Shown: piece after piece, positions 8,939-18,600 of the stretch
How the letters are laid out: each line of letters begins with the position of its first letter
Position numbering within the stretch: position 1 is the stretch's first letter
Assembly (NCBI GenBank): GCA_905234455.1
Contig: CAJOIH010000018.1
Location: 1 to 64,000 of the forward strand
Source of the DNA: an uncultured Bacteroidales bacterium
GTDB lineage: Bacteria; Bacteroidota; Bacteroidia; Bacteroidales; F082
Direction of reading: 5' to 3'
DNA length: 64,000 nucleotides
Made by a program: the position numbers and the translations under genes
Notes under the pieces: generated by a model
Databases searched by the model: none
The model's input: only the letters and a program-made list of their open reading frames with translations
Told to the model about the DNA's origin: nothing

Positions 8939-10209
8939 TGGATGCAGGGGAGGACTTTTTCGAGTTGGATGCTGTGTGAGCCTTTGACGAGGATGGTGCG
9001 GCCCTCGACGGGGTGCTGCCCGAGGTGGGCGATCAGGTCGTCGACGGTGGCGAAGTTCAGGTACTCGGGGTTGTCGTTGTACTTGCCAAAGCAGGGGCCG
9101 ACGAGGAAGGCCTGATGGAAGCCTGAGCTCTTGAGCAGGTCGAGGATGGCCCGATGTTCCTGCTCCGAGGCGTCGCCCAACTCGCGCATGTCGCCGAGGA
9201 TGAGCAGGGCTTCGTCGCCGCTGATCTGGCGGAAGTTCCTCACAGAGGCGTTCATGCTGGTGGGGTTGGCGTTGTAGGCATCCATGATGATGCGGTTGCG
9301 GCCTTCGATCACCTGGGAGCGGCTGTTGGTGGGCGTGTATTCCTCCAAGGCTGCCTTGATGTCGTGGTCATCCACACCGAAATGCCTGCCCACGGCGATG
9401 GCGGCGGCTACGTTCTCGAAGTTGTAGCTGCCTACCAGGTGGGTCTGGATGTCGCCGATGCCCTCGACGTTGACCTTGAGGTAGGGGTCGCAGGCTGCGG
9501 GTCTCACCATGCATTCGGCGGATTGGGTGCCGTAGGTGTGGCGGCTCAGGTCTTTCGACAGGTCCATGAGCAGCGCGTTGTCGGCGTTGACGAAGGCAGT
9601 GCCGTTGGAGGCCTTGAGGTTTTCGTAGAGCTCGTTCTTGGTCTTGATGACGCCTTCGAAGCTGCCAAAACCCTCGAGATGGGCCTTGCCGATATTGGTG
9701 ATGATGCCGTAGTCGGGGCAGGCCAACGCTGCCAGGGTCTTGATCTCACCAGGGTGGTTGGCACCCATCTCCACGACGGCGAACTCAGTATCGGGGGTGA
9801 TGCGCAGCAAGGTGAGCGGCACGCCGATATGGTTGTTGAAGTTGCCTTGGGTGAATATGGTGTTGTACTTGCGGCTGAGGACGGCCGACACCAGCTCCTT
9901 GGTGGTGGTCTTGCCGTTGGTGCCGGTGATGGAGAGCACCTTGAGCTGTTTCATCTGGAGCCGGTGGAACATGGCGAGGCCTTGCAGGGCTTCCAGCGTG
10001 TTGTTGACTTTGACGATGCGGGGATGGTCGGGCAGTGAGGGCCGGTCGGCCACCACGAGGCTGGCGACACCCGCTTCGGCCACTTCAAGGGCGAAGTCGT
10101 TGCCGTCGAAGCGTTCGCCTTTCAAAGCGAAAAACACCGACGCAGGCTCGATATGCCTGCTGTCGGTGCTTACCTTGTATGATTGCTGATAATAACTGTA
10201 GATGGACAT
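8935..10209 (-). CDS. murF: UDP-N-acetylmuramoyl-tripeptide--D-alanyl-D-alanine ligase
   Basis: VLSITGTNGKTTTKELVSAVLS, EMGANHPGEIKTL, IDDAYNANPTSM-type motif (IIMDAYNANPTSMNASVRNF). Confidence 0.95.
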   Translation of the reverse strand: MSIYSYYQQSYKVSTDSRHIEPASVFFALKGERFDGNDFALEVAEAGVASLVVADRPSLPDHPRIVKVNNTLEALQGLAMFHRLQMKQLKVLSITGTNGKTTTKELVSAVLSRKYNTIFTQGNFNNHIGVPLTLLRITPDTEFAVVEMGANHPGEIKTLAALACPDYGIITNIGKAHLEGFGSFEGVIKTKNELYENLKASNGTAFVNADNALLMDLSKDLSRHTYGTQSAECMVRPAACDPYLKVNVEGIGDIQTHLVGSYNFENVAAAIAVGRHFGVDDHDIKAALEEYTPTNSRSQVIEGRNRIIMDAYNANPTSMNASVRNFRQISGDEALLILGDMRELGDASEQEHRAILDLLKSSGFHQAFLVGPCFGKYNDNPEYLNFATVDDLIAHLGQHPVEGRTILVKGSHSIQLEKVLPCIQ

Positions 10210-10212
10210 CTT

Positions 10213-11706
10213 TTATTTGGAGAACGAACTGCCTACCTTGTTCATGGCGCAACGGAAGCCGATGGCGGCCGATGACTGGTTCTGGTTGAGGTAACGGCGG
10301 TTGCCGGGGCTCAGGTAGTAGGGTCCGTCGGCCCAGGAGCCACCCTTATAGACACGTGACTCGTCGCTGATGAGCGTGGTACCGGGGCTGTCGGCAGTGG
10401 CGTAGTCGTACATGTCCTTGGTGAAGCTCTGCTGGTCCTCCTGGGTGTCGGTCCAGTTGTTTCTGATGGATGACATATAGTCGCCGTCGACGTAGTTCGA
10501 GTTGAACGAGGTGCGGTAGTTCTGGCGTTTTGCGGCTTCTTCCTGCGGGATGGGTTCTCTCTCGATGCGGCCCAGCTCATCCTTCGGAGCGATGTTGCCG
10601 TCTTCGTCGAGTTTCTTCTGGGTGAACACATTGCCACGATAGGGGCTGTAGTCGGCCATGTCCTCGAAGCTCAGGGGACGGTAGACGTCAGCAACCCATT
10701 CCGACACGTTGCCTGCCATGTTGTACAGGCCGTAGTCGTTGGGCCAATAGGAACCCACAGGGGCGGGCAGGGCAGCGCCGTCGTTCAAGTTGCCGGCCAC
10801 ACCCATGTAGTTGCCGGGACCGATCTTGAAGTTGGCCAGGAAGCTGCCACGGTATTTCTTGTTGTCGGTGCGCAGTCCGTCGCCATTCCAGGGATAGACC
10901 TTGCGCTGGGCGATGATCTCGTTGTTGGTGTTGCCGATGAGGCCGACAGCGGCATATTCCCATTCGGCTTCCGTGGGAAGACGGTAGGAGGGAAGCAGGA
11001 TGCCATCCGACATGTTGACGTTGCGGATGCCTTCGCCGTTCTGCTTGCTGAGGTCCTTCTTGCCGTTCTTCACGTTACCCACATATTGTCCGGCCAGATA
11101 GGCATCGGTGTTGAAGTTCTCTTCGTCCTTCTGGTTGGGATCCCAGTCGAGGATGCCTTTCTTGATGAGCATGAGCTCGTTCACGCGGTCGGTACGCCAG
11201 GAGCAGTAGTCGTTGGCCTGAACCCAGGTGACGCCCACCACGGGGTAGTCGTTATAGGACGGGTGACGGAAGTACACCTCGATCATGGGCTCGTTGTAGG
11301 TCAAACGGCCACGCCACACCAAAGTGTCGGGCATGGCGTTACGGGCCACTTCAGGATAGCTCTCGCCGTAGACGCGGTTCAACCAATACACATATTCGCG
11401 GTAGTCCACATTGCTCACCTCAGTGCGGTCGATGAGGAACGAAGGCACCGTCACCCTGCGAGGGGTGTTGTCCCAACTATAGGTCACATTGTCGGTGGTG
11501 CCTCCCATGACGAAGGTGCCGCCTTCGATGGCCACCAGACCGGGACCGATCTGCTGTTCGTTGATGTCGGTCACCTCAAAACCTCCGTTCTTGGGGTCGT
11601 TGTATGCCCAACCCGTGGTGCGTGAGGTTTTCTTGGAACAAGAGGCCAATAAAAGACCTGCCATAAGGCAGATTGCTAAAGTCTTCAATCCTGATTTGAT
11701 AATCAT
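10213..11706 (-). CDS. gldJ: GldJ-like gliding/T9SS lipoprotein with SUMF1 (formylglycine-generating enzyme-like) domain
   Basis: Lipobox LLLASC; SUMF1 motifs (GGTFVMGGTTDNVTYSWDNTPRRVTVPSFLIDRTEVSN, RLPTEAEWEYAA, VSEWVADVYRP, GFRCAMNK). Located next to porU/porV. Confidence 0.88.
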   Translation of the reverse strand: MIIKSGLKTLAICLMAGLLLASCSKKTSRTTGWAYNDPKNGGFEVTDINEQQIGPGLVAIEGGTFVMGGTTDNVTYSWDNTPRRVTVPSFLIDRTEVSNVDYREYVYWLNRVYGESYPEVARNAMPDTLVWRGRLTYNEPMIEVYFRHPSYNDYPVVGVTWVQANDYCSWRTDRVNELMLIKKGILDWDPNQKDEENFNTDAYLAGQYVGNVKNGKKDLSKQNGEGIRNVNMSDGILLPSYRLPTEAEWEYAAVGLIGNTNNEIIAQRKVYPWNGDGLRTDNKKYRGSFLANFKIGPGNYMGVAGNLNDGAALPAPVGSYWPNDYGLYNMAGNVSEWVADVYRPLSFEDMADYSPYRGNVFTQKKLDEDGNIAPKDELGRIEREPIPQEEAAKRQNYRTSFNSNYVDGDYMSSIRNNWTDTQEDQQSFTKDMYDYATADSPGTTLISDESRVYKGGSWADGPYYLSPGNRRYLNQNQSSAAIGFRCAMNKVGSSFSK

Positions 11707-11758
11707 TGCAAATAATTTTGGTGCTATAAAAACTAGCTTGTCGCCCGTTTATTGTGTG

Positions 11759-11766
11759 CAAAAGTA
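11759..11766 (-). promoter_or_regulatory. Bacteroidota -7 element (TACTTTTG) for gldJ
   Basis: Matches TAnnTTTG on the minus strand, upstream of the ATG at 11706. Confidence 0.5.
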
Positions 11767-11853
11767 CATTTTTTTCTTTTTGTATCGGAAAAAACGCCCA
11801 AAAATAATAAAAAAGCCGTATTTTCGTTCCTTCTTTATCAATGAACAACACCT

Positions 11854-14800
11854 ATGCTAAATAAATACCATTCACTTTTACTCGTTCTGCTGTTTGCCGC
11901 GCTCGGTGTCCACGCCTCCGATTCCATGCTTTCCTCAGGCCATTGGTACAAGGTCGGAGTGGAGGAAACCGGAATCCATAAGTTGACGTATAGCGACCTG
12001 AATGCCTTGGGTATCGATGTCGACCGCATCAATCCCCGGAACTTGCGCCTGTTTCACAACGGCGGTGGGTCGCTCAACGAGGTGAATTCCCAGGCCCGTT
12101 TCGACGACCTGATGGAGATCCCCGTGGTGGTGGTAGGAGAGAGCGACGGGAGTTTCGACCGCGACGACTATGTGCTGTTCTACGCTCGCGGACCGGTCAC
12201 CTGGCGGTATAGCCGCCTCAAAGCTGGCTTCACGCATCTCCCCAATGCCTATGATTACTATTCCTACGTGTTTATCACCGTCGACAAGGGCGAAGGCCTG
12301 CGCCTGCAGAACGCCGTGGCACCAACCGATGCCGGTGTCAACGTCAGCGAGTTCCTCGACTATCAAGTGTACGACGAAGACCGATACAACATCATCCATG
12401 GCGGCAGGACCTATTATGGCGACATCATTGAGGGCAACGGCACGCTGAACAAGGAATTCAGCTTCCCCAACCTCAAATCCGACCACGAGGCCATCGTGTC
12501 GGTCAACTTGGCGGGCCGCAACTTCCAGCCGGCTCATTTCCAACTGCTTGTCAACGATGTCTTCCTCAAGGCCTATAGCATCAAAACCACCTCGGCAGGC
12601 TCGAATAACGCCTTCGCCTATGAGGCCTCAGGGACGGAAAACTGTTCGGTGTCGGGCAACACGGTCAAGGTGACGCTCACCCATAACGGCGTGTCGGGCA
12701 CCACCTCCATCGGCTATGTCGACTACATCGAAGTCAACGCCTGGCGTTCGCTGGCCTTCACCGACCATGAGATGCTGTTCCGCAACCCCAATGCCGCCGA
12801 GGCAGGCCGGACCTACAACTATCAGCTTTCAGGGGCTTCGTCATCGCTGCAGGTATGGGATGTCACCGACTCCATCCGCCCCGTCAAGGTCAACGGCCAG
12901 CTCTCCGGCTCGGTATACAGCTTCAAGGTAAACGGCAGCCCCAAAAACGAGTTCATCGCCTTCGACGGCTCCTCGTATCATAGTCCAGTGATCATCGGTG
13001 AGGTTGCCAACCAGAACCTGCATGCCGACCGTGGCTACGACTATCTCATGGTGGTCTATCCCGACTTCCTGGAGGCAGCTGAGCGCCTGAAGGCCATTCA
13101 TGCCGTGTACGACCCCGACCTGAATATCAAAATCGCCACTCCCGAACAGATCTACAACGAATTCTCCTGCGGTGCCGTCGACGTGAGCGCCATCCGCGAC
13201 TATTGCCGGATGCTTTACAACGATCCGCGGCCGTTGCGTTATCTGCTGCTCCTCGGCGATGCCTCCTACGACTACAAGAACCGCAGCGGGCAGGTCAACT
13301 TCGTCCCTACCTACGAACAGGCCAGAGCCTGCGATATCCGTTCCACCTACGTCACCGACGACTATTTCAGCTTCATGGACGACGATGAAGGCTCGCTGTT
13401 CGGCTCAGTGCCCGACATCGGCGTGGGGCGCTTCCCGGTCTCCACGGCTGAAGAGGCCGAGCAGATGGTCGACAAGGTGGAGAACTACCTCGCCAAGAAC
13501 GAAAGCACCATGCAACCTTGGCGCAACGTCATCACCTTCCTGTGCGACGATGCCGAGAACAACCAGTTCTTCAACCATTCCGAGCGGTTTGCCAGCCAAA
13601 TCAAGACCACGGGCGGCGAACGCATGGTGGTCGACAAGATCTATCTCGATGCCTACAACCAAGAGAATACTCCAAGCGGGCAAGTCGCCCCCGAGGTCAA
13701 CGCCGCGTTGAACAACCGCATCGACAAAGGTACGCTGGTGCTCAACTACGTGGGCCACGGCGGCGAGGTGCAACTGACCACCGAGCGCATCCTGCAACGC
13801 AAGGACGTCAACAGCTGGCGCAACGGACCCAAATATCCCCTCATGATTACTGGCACCTGCGAATTCAGCCGCTATGACGACCATGAACGCACCTCGCTGG
13901 GCGAGTTCGCCTTCTTGAGCCAATATGGAGGGATGGTGGCCATGTTCACCACCTCGCGTGTGACTGTGGGGATGAACAACCGCGACTTCATCTCGGCCGT
14001 CTATGACCATCTGTTCGAGGTGGTCGACGGCCAGCATTATCGCCTCGGCGACGTGTTTCGCATGGCTAAGCCCCAAGGCCGCGAGTTCGAGCGTGCCTAT
14101 GTGTTCTTCGGCGATCCTGCCTTGCGGCTGCCACTGCCCAAATGGACCGTAGAAACTACACGGATCCCCGACACCATCAAAGCCTTGCAGCCCGTCACCA
14201 TCGAGGGCGCCGTCAAAGACCTGAACGGCAATGTAGCCTCCTCTTTCAATGGTGAAGTCTATGTCAGCGTCTACGACAAGGAGACCACCTTCACCACCCA
14301 GGGCGACGAAGGCGTGGCCCCTCAGGAATTCAACCTCCGTCATAGCATCCTGTTCAACGGCAAGACCGAGGTTGTCAACGGGCGCTTCTCCATCAATTTC
14401 ATCGTGCCACGCGATATCTCCTATCGTTACGGGGAAGGTATGGTTAGTTACTATGCCACTGATTATCAGGAAGATGCTTCTGGTCTATACGAAGATTTCA
14501 CCATCGGTGGATTCTATGAGAATGCCGTTCTCGATGAGGTATCGCCTGAGTTGCAACTCTATATCGACGACGAGCGTTTTGTGAGCGGCGGCATCACAGG
14601 CGACAGCCCTACGCTCATCGCCTATGTGGAGGACGCTAGCGGCATCAACACCACAGGCGCCGGCATCGGCCACGACATTGTGGCTACCCTCACCGGCCCC
14701 ACCAACACCTCGTATGTGCTCAACGACTACTTTGTGGCCGACATGGGCTATCAAGGCAAAGGCAAGGTGGTCTACCGCATGCAGGACCTCCAGGAAGGGG

Positions 14801-15195
14801 ATTACATCCTCAATCTGAAGGTCTGGGATATCTACAACAACTCGGGCACCGCGAGCATCGCCTTCCGCGTGGTCAACAGCGAGATGATGGTGCTCGAAGA
14901 TCCCATCTGCGCCCCCAACCCCTTCACCGATGAGACCTACATCAGCTTCGGGCATAACCAAATCGGCAACAACATGGATGTGCAAATCCGTGTCTTTGAC
15001 ATGATGGGGCGCTTGGTGGCCGTGCTCAACGAGCAAATTGCCGGCACCTCGGCGCGAACCAACCCCATCCGTTGGGACGGATGCTCCAACTACGGAAGCA
15101 AGCTGCCCGCAGGGATGTACGTCTATACCATCATCGCCGTCAACGATGAAAACGAAACCGCTACCCTCACCTCTAAAATGATTATTTACAGATGA
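11854..15195 (+). CDS. porU: T9SS sortase PorU-like C25 family cysteine peptidase, copy 1
   Basis: Signal peptide; HWYKVGVEETGIHKLTYSDLNALGI N-terminal PorU motif; C25 His region (NYVGHGGEVQLTTE) and Cys region (ITGTCEFSRYDDHERTSLGE); C-terminal PNPF...DMMGRLV...RWDG region. Confidence 0.9.
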   Translation: MLNKYHSLLLVLLFAALGVHASDSMLSSGHWYKVGVEETGIHKLTYSDLNALGIDVDRINPRNLRLFHNGGGSLNEVNSQARFDDLMEIPVVVVGESDGSFDRDDYVLFYARGPVTWRYSRLKAGFTHLPNAYDYYSYVFITVDKGEGLRLQNAVAPTDAGVNVSEFLDYQVYDEDRYNIIHGGRTYYGDIIEGNGTLNKEFSFPNLKSDHEAIVSVNLAGRNFQPAHFQLLVNDVFLKAYSIKTTSAGSNNAFAYEASGTENCSVSGNTVKVTLTHNGVSGTTSIGYVDYIEVNAWRSLAFTDHEMLFRNPNAAEAGRTYNYQLSGASSSLQVWDVTDSIRPVKVNGQLSGSVYSFKVNGSPKNEFIAFDGSSYHSPVIIGEVANQNLHADRGYDYLMVVYPDFLEAAERLKAIHAVYDPDLNIKIATPEQIYNEFSCGAVDVSAIRDYCRMLYNDPRPLRYLLLLGDASYDYKNRSGQVNFVPTYEQARACDIRSTYVTDDYFSFMDDDEGSLFGSVPDIGVGRFPVSTAEEAEQMVDKVENYLAKNESTMQPWRNVITFLCDDAENNQFFNHSERFASQIKTTGGERMVVDKIYLDAYNQENTPSGQVAPEVNAALNNRIDKGTLVLNYVGHGGEVQLTTERILQRKDVNSWRNGPKYPLMITGTCEFSRYDDHERTSLGEFAFLSQYGGMVAMFTTSRVTVGMNNRDFISAVYDHLFEVVDGQHYRLGDVFRMAKPQGREFERAYVFFGDPALRLPLPKWTVETTRIPDTIKALQPVTIEGAVKDLNGNVASSFNGEVYVSVYDKETTFTTQGDEGVAPQEFNLRHSILFNGKTEVVNGRFSINFIVPRDISYRYGEGMVSYYATDYQEDASGLYEDFTIGGFYENAVLDEVSPELQLYIDDERFVSGGITGDSPTLIAYVEDASGINTTGAGIGHDIVATLTGPTNTSYVLNDYFVADMGYQGKGKVVYRMQDLQEGDYILNLKVWDIYNNSGTASIAFRVVNSEMMVLEDPICAPNPFTDETYISFGHNQIGNNMDVQIRVFDMMGRLVAVLNEQIAGTSARTNPIRWDGCSNYGSKLPAGMYVYTIIAVNDENETATLTSKMIIYR

Positions 15196-18100
15196 TTCAA
15201 TATAAGTATATAAAATATTGCGTTTTATTGCTGGGTTTGGCCTTGGTTGGGTCAACCCATGCCCAGTGGACCTCGCACCGTTCCGTCCTGGCCGACCACG
15301 ATTGGTACAAGATTGGCGTGACCGAGGATGGGGTCTATGGCATCGACTATGCCACCCTGCAATCGTTGGGGATCCAACCCCAGCAGATCGATCCCACCAA
15401 GATCCGCTTGTTTGGCAATGTGCAGGGACCGCTTCCCGAGGCCAATGCCGACGAGCGTTACGACGACCTTACCGAGGCTGCCATCTGGGTTACAGGTGCC
15501 GACGACCATTCCTTTGACGAGGGTGACAGGATCCTTTTTTATGGACAGGGCCCCGTGAACATGGTGTCGGTTGGCGATAGGTATTATAGCTATGAACGCA
15601 ATCCCTATACGGACACCGTGTTTTACTATCTTTGTGTCAATAGCGAGGTCGACGGTTTGCGTGTCGCCGAGCAAGGCTCGGTAACCACCACAGACGCCGA
15701 TCCGGTGGTGGATCGTTATCTCGACTACTATTACCACGAGAGCGAGGAACTGTCGCCTTATGCCTCGGGCAGGACTTGGTACGGTGACCTCTTCACCGGT
15801 CAGGAAGGGTTCAAGGAGTTTGAGGTGGATCTGCCTTACATGCTCCTCAATCACAACACTCGGGTCGAGTCGAAGGTGTTGGGCCGCTGCAAGCCTGCCG
15901 TTTCCTACAACCTGACCGTCAATGGCCAGTCGGTGGTGCATAGCCAGCCTATCGAGGCCTACCGCGATCGTGAATATGGCAACGAGCATCACACCTACAA
16001 AAACATCAATCCCGACGCCAACCATCTTACCTTGCGTTACGATTTCGATCCCTTCGAAGGCAATCCCATGTTGTTCATCGACTACTTCGTCATCAACTAC
16101 TGGCATGAGTTGCGTTATGTGGGCCACCAGCAGGGTTTCGGGGTGCTGCCTCCCCAACTTCTGGAGAGTCCAGCCAGGGTGAAAGTCGACGCTGCCAGTC
16201 AAGATATGGTATGCTGGGAAGTGACCCATCCTCTTCGTCCAGCGGTCCAAACGACAGAAAGCCAAACGGATGGTTGTTTCTTCGGCATCGGAGACCAAGC
16301 GGAACACCATTATCACCTGTTCGATCCCAATGGGGTAGGGCAGGTGGCTTCGTGCCGTCGCATCCCCAATCAGAATCTCCATGCCTTGAATACAGCCGAG
16401 TTGGTCATCATCACGCCCAAGGTATTCTGGCAGCAGGCCCAAGCCCTGGCTGAATTCCATGCCGCGAACGATGCCATGGACTGCGTGGTGGCCGACGTGG
16501 CTGAGATTTATAACGAGTTCGGCACCGGCGTCCCCGACCCCACGGCGATGCGCGACTTCATCAGGATGCTTTATCAACGCAGCCAAGGTGCATTGCGATA
16601 CGTACTGCTGTTAGGCAAGGGAACACACGATTTCCGCTGTATCAAAGGCGTCGACAACAATTTCGTGCCTACCTACGAAAATGAGACAACCCCCTATAGG
16701 GAAGTGTATTCCATGTGCTCCGACGACTATTTCGGCCTCATGGACGACGACGAAGGTCAGAACTGTGAAGGCCTTGTCGATCTGGGCGTGGGGCGCATCC
16801 CCATCACCACGCCCGAGCAGGGCGACGCGGTGATCGAGAAAATCAGGCGTTACGCCAATCTCGACATCAGCCATGGCCCATGGAAGAACAACCATCTGAT
16901 CATGGCCGACAACGATTGGAAGAGCTATGCCACCTATGCCGAAGCCATCGGCGAGATCATCGAGACCCAATGGCCGGCGGCCACGGTCAAGAAGCTTTAC
17001 CTGGATGCCTATCCCATCGTGAACACCCCCTCGGGCACCCGCATCCCGATGGCCAATCAAATACTGATGGAGCATTTTGAACAAGGTTTCGGCGTGATGA
17101 GTTATACGGGACATGGTGGGGTGAAGAGCCTCAGTTCCGAATGGGTGCTGGCTTTGGCCGACATCCAGTCGCTGACCAACTGCGACAAGTTGCCTTTGAT
17201 CCACACCGCCACTTGCGAGTTCAGCAAGTTCGACGATCCCACCGTGGTATCGGGCGGTGAGCTCCTGCTGCTGAATCCCAACGGTGGCGCCATCGCCTTG
17301 CTCACCACCATGAGGCCCACCCAAGCAATGAAAAACCAATGGATGTCGAAGTCTTTCAGCAGGCATCTCTACGAGAAGGAACAACAACAGAGCTTGCGTT
17401 TTGGTGACATCTATCGGCTGGCCAAGAGCGACCCCGAGTTTTTCAATCTCGACAATATCGTATATGTGCTGTTTGGCGATCCTGCCTTGCGTTTCGGCTG
17501 CCCCTCTTACCAGGTGATGACGGCGCAGGTGCAGGGTGCCGAAGTCCTCACCGTGACCGGTTATGTGGCCACTCCTGACGGTGCCGTCGACACCCAATTC
17601 AACGGGGTGGTGGATGTGAGGCTTTACGACCAGAAGTCGCGTTACACGACTCTGGGCAATTACGACATCCCAATTTCATATTCCTATCACAACGATGTGC
17701 TTTTCGACGGCAAAGCCAGTGTGGCCCAAGGCCGTTTTACCGTCGAAGTTCCCGTGCCCTCGGCCGTCAGCCAAGGCCTTGGCAAGGCACGCCTTTCCTA
17801 TTCAGCCTACGACAGCATCCGCAAGATAGAGGCTTGTGGCACCTTTGACGATTTGAGGGTGTCCGCCCCTGACGGTGTGACCGACAGCCAAGGCCCCGAT
17901 ATCCATTTGTATTGGAATACGCCTGATTTCGAGAACGGTGACGTGGTTTCTGCCAATGGCCAGCTTTGCGCCGAACTGTACGATGAGCACGGCATCTATC
18001 ACTACAACGTCAGCATCGGCCGCGACATCGTGCTCAACAGCAATGCTGCCGGGCTCGACAACCTGATTTTGAACGACCGTTACGAACCGGCTGTCGACGA

Positions 18101-18521
18101 CTATCAACGGGGTCGCCTCAACCTGCCTGTCAACGATCTTGCCGACGGCAGATACGAGTTTACCTTGAAGGCCTGGGACACTTGGAACAACGTATCCGAG
18201 GCCACCATCGTGCTTTCGGTCGAGCGCAACGTGCTTATCGCCGAGGTGCGCAACTACCCCAATCCCTTCACGGACGAGGTGTGGTTCTCCTTCCTCAATG
18301 GTGAAACTACCGAGCCGCTCGAGGTGACCGTGGAGGTGTTCGACGTGATGGGGCGCTGTGTGGCCCAGCTGCACGAACAGACCGCAGCCGTTTCGGGTGT
18401 GGTGCCACCCATCCGTTGGGATGGCAGTGGGCTTCGCGCAGGGATGTATTGCTACAAGTTGAGTATCACCGATGCCGCTGGCAAGACCAAAACCATCGCC
18501 CATCCGATGGTCAAGAAATAA
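15192..18521 (+). CDS. Second PorU-like C25 family cysteine peptidase (tandem paralogue)
   Basis: DWYKIGVTEDGVYGIDYATLQSLGI, SYTGHGGVKSLSSE, HTATCEFSKFDDPTVVSGGE, YPNPFTDEVWFSF...DVMGRCVAQ; start overlaps the stop of copy 1 (ATGA). Confidence 0.87.
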   Translation: MIQYKYIKYCVLLLGLALVGSTHAQWTSHRSVLADHDWYKIGVTEDGVYGIDYATLQSLGIQPQQIDPTKIRLFGNVQGPLPEANADERYDDLTEAAIWVTGADDHSFDEGDRILFYGQGPVNMVSVGDRYYSYERNPYTDTVFYYLCVNSEVDGLRVAEQGSVTTTDADPVVDRYLDYYYHESEELSPYASGRTWYGDLFTGQEGFKEFEVDLPYMLLNHNTRVESKVLGRCKPAVSYNLTVNGQSVVHSQPIEAYRDREYGNEHHTYKNINPDANHLTLRYDFDPFEGNPMLFIDYFVINYWHELRYVGHQQGFGVLPPQLLESPARVKVDAASQDMVCWEVTHPLRPAVQTTESQTDGCFFGIGDQAEHHYHLFDPNGVGQVASCRRIPNQNLHALNTAELVIITPKVFWQQAQALAEFHAANDAMDCVVADVAEIYNEFGTGVPDPTAMRDFIRMLYQRSQGALRYVLLLGKGTHDFRCIKGVDNNFVPTYENETTPYREVYSMCSDDYFGLMDDDEGQNCEGLVDLGVGRIPITTPEQGDAVIEKIRRYANLDISHGPWKNNHLIMADNDWKSYATYAEAIGEIIETQWPAATVKKLYLDAYPIVNTPSGTRIPMANQILMEHFEQGFGVMSYTGHGGVKSLSSEWVLALADIQSLTNCDKLPLIHTATCEFSKFDDPTVVSGGELLLLNPNGGAIALLTTMRPTQAMKNQWMSKSFSRHLYEKEQQQSLRFGDIYRLAKSDPEFFNLDNIVYVLFGDPALRFGCPSYQVMTAQVQGAEVLTVTGYVATPDGAVDTQFNGVVDVRLYDQKSRYTTLGNYDIPISYSYHNDVLFDGKASVAQGRFTVEVPVPSAVSQGLGKARLSYSAYDSIRKIEACGTFDDLRVSAPDGVTDSQGPDIHLYWNTPDFENGDVVSANGQLCAELYDEHGIYHYNVSIGRDIVLNSNAAGLDNLILNDRYEPAVDDYQRGRLNLPVNDLADGRYEFTLKAWDTWNNVSEATIVLSVERNVLIAEVRNYPNPFTDEVWFSFLNGETTEPLEVTVEVFDVMGRCVAQLHEQTAAVSGVVPPIRWDGSGLRAGMYCYKLSITDAAGKTKTIAHPMVKK

Positions 18522-18561
18522 AAAAATCCATGGGTATATACTAATACAAGGAGTTTATCGT

Positions 18562-18569
18562 TATTTTTG
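18562..18569 (+). promoter_or_regulatory. Bacteroidota -7 element (TATTTTTG) upstream of porV
   Basis: Matches TAnnTTTG, 31 nt before the ATG at 18601. Confidence 0.5.
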
Positions 18570-18600
18570 CATGTTATTATCAGTAATTATTTGAGAACGT

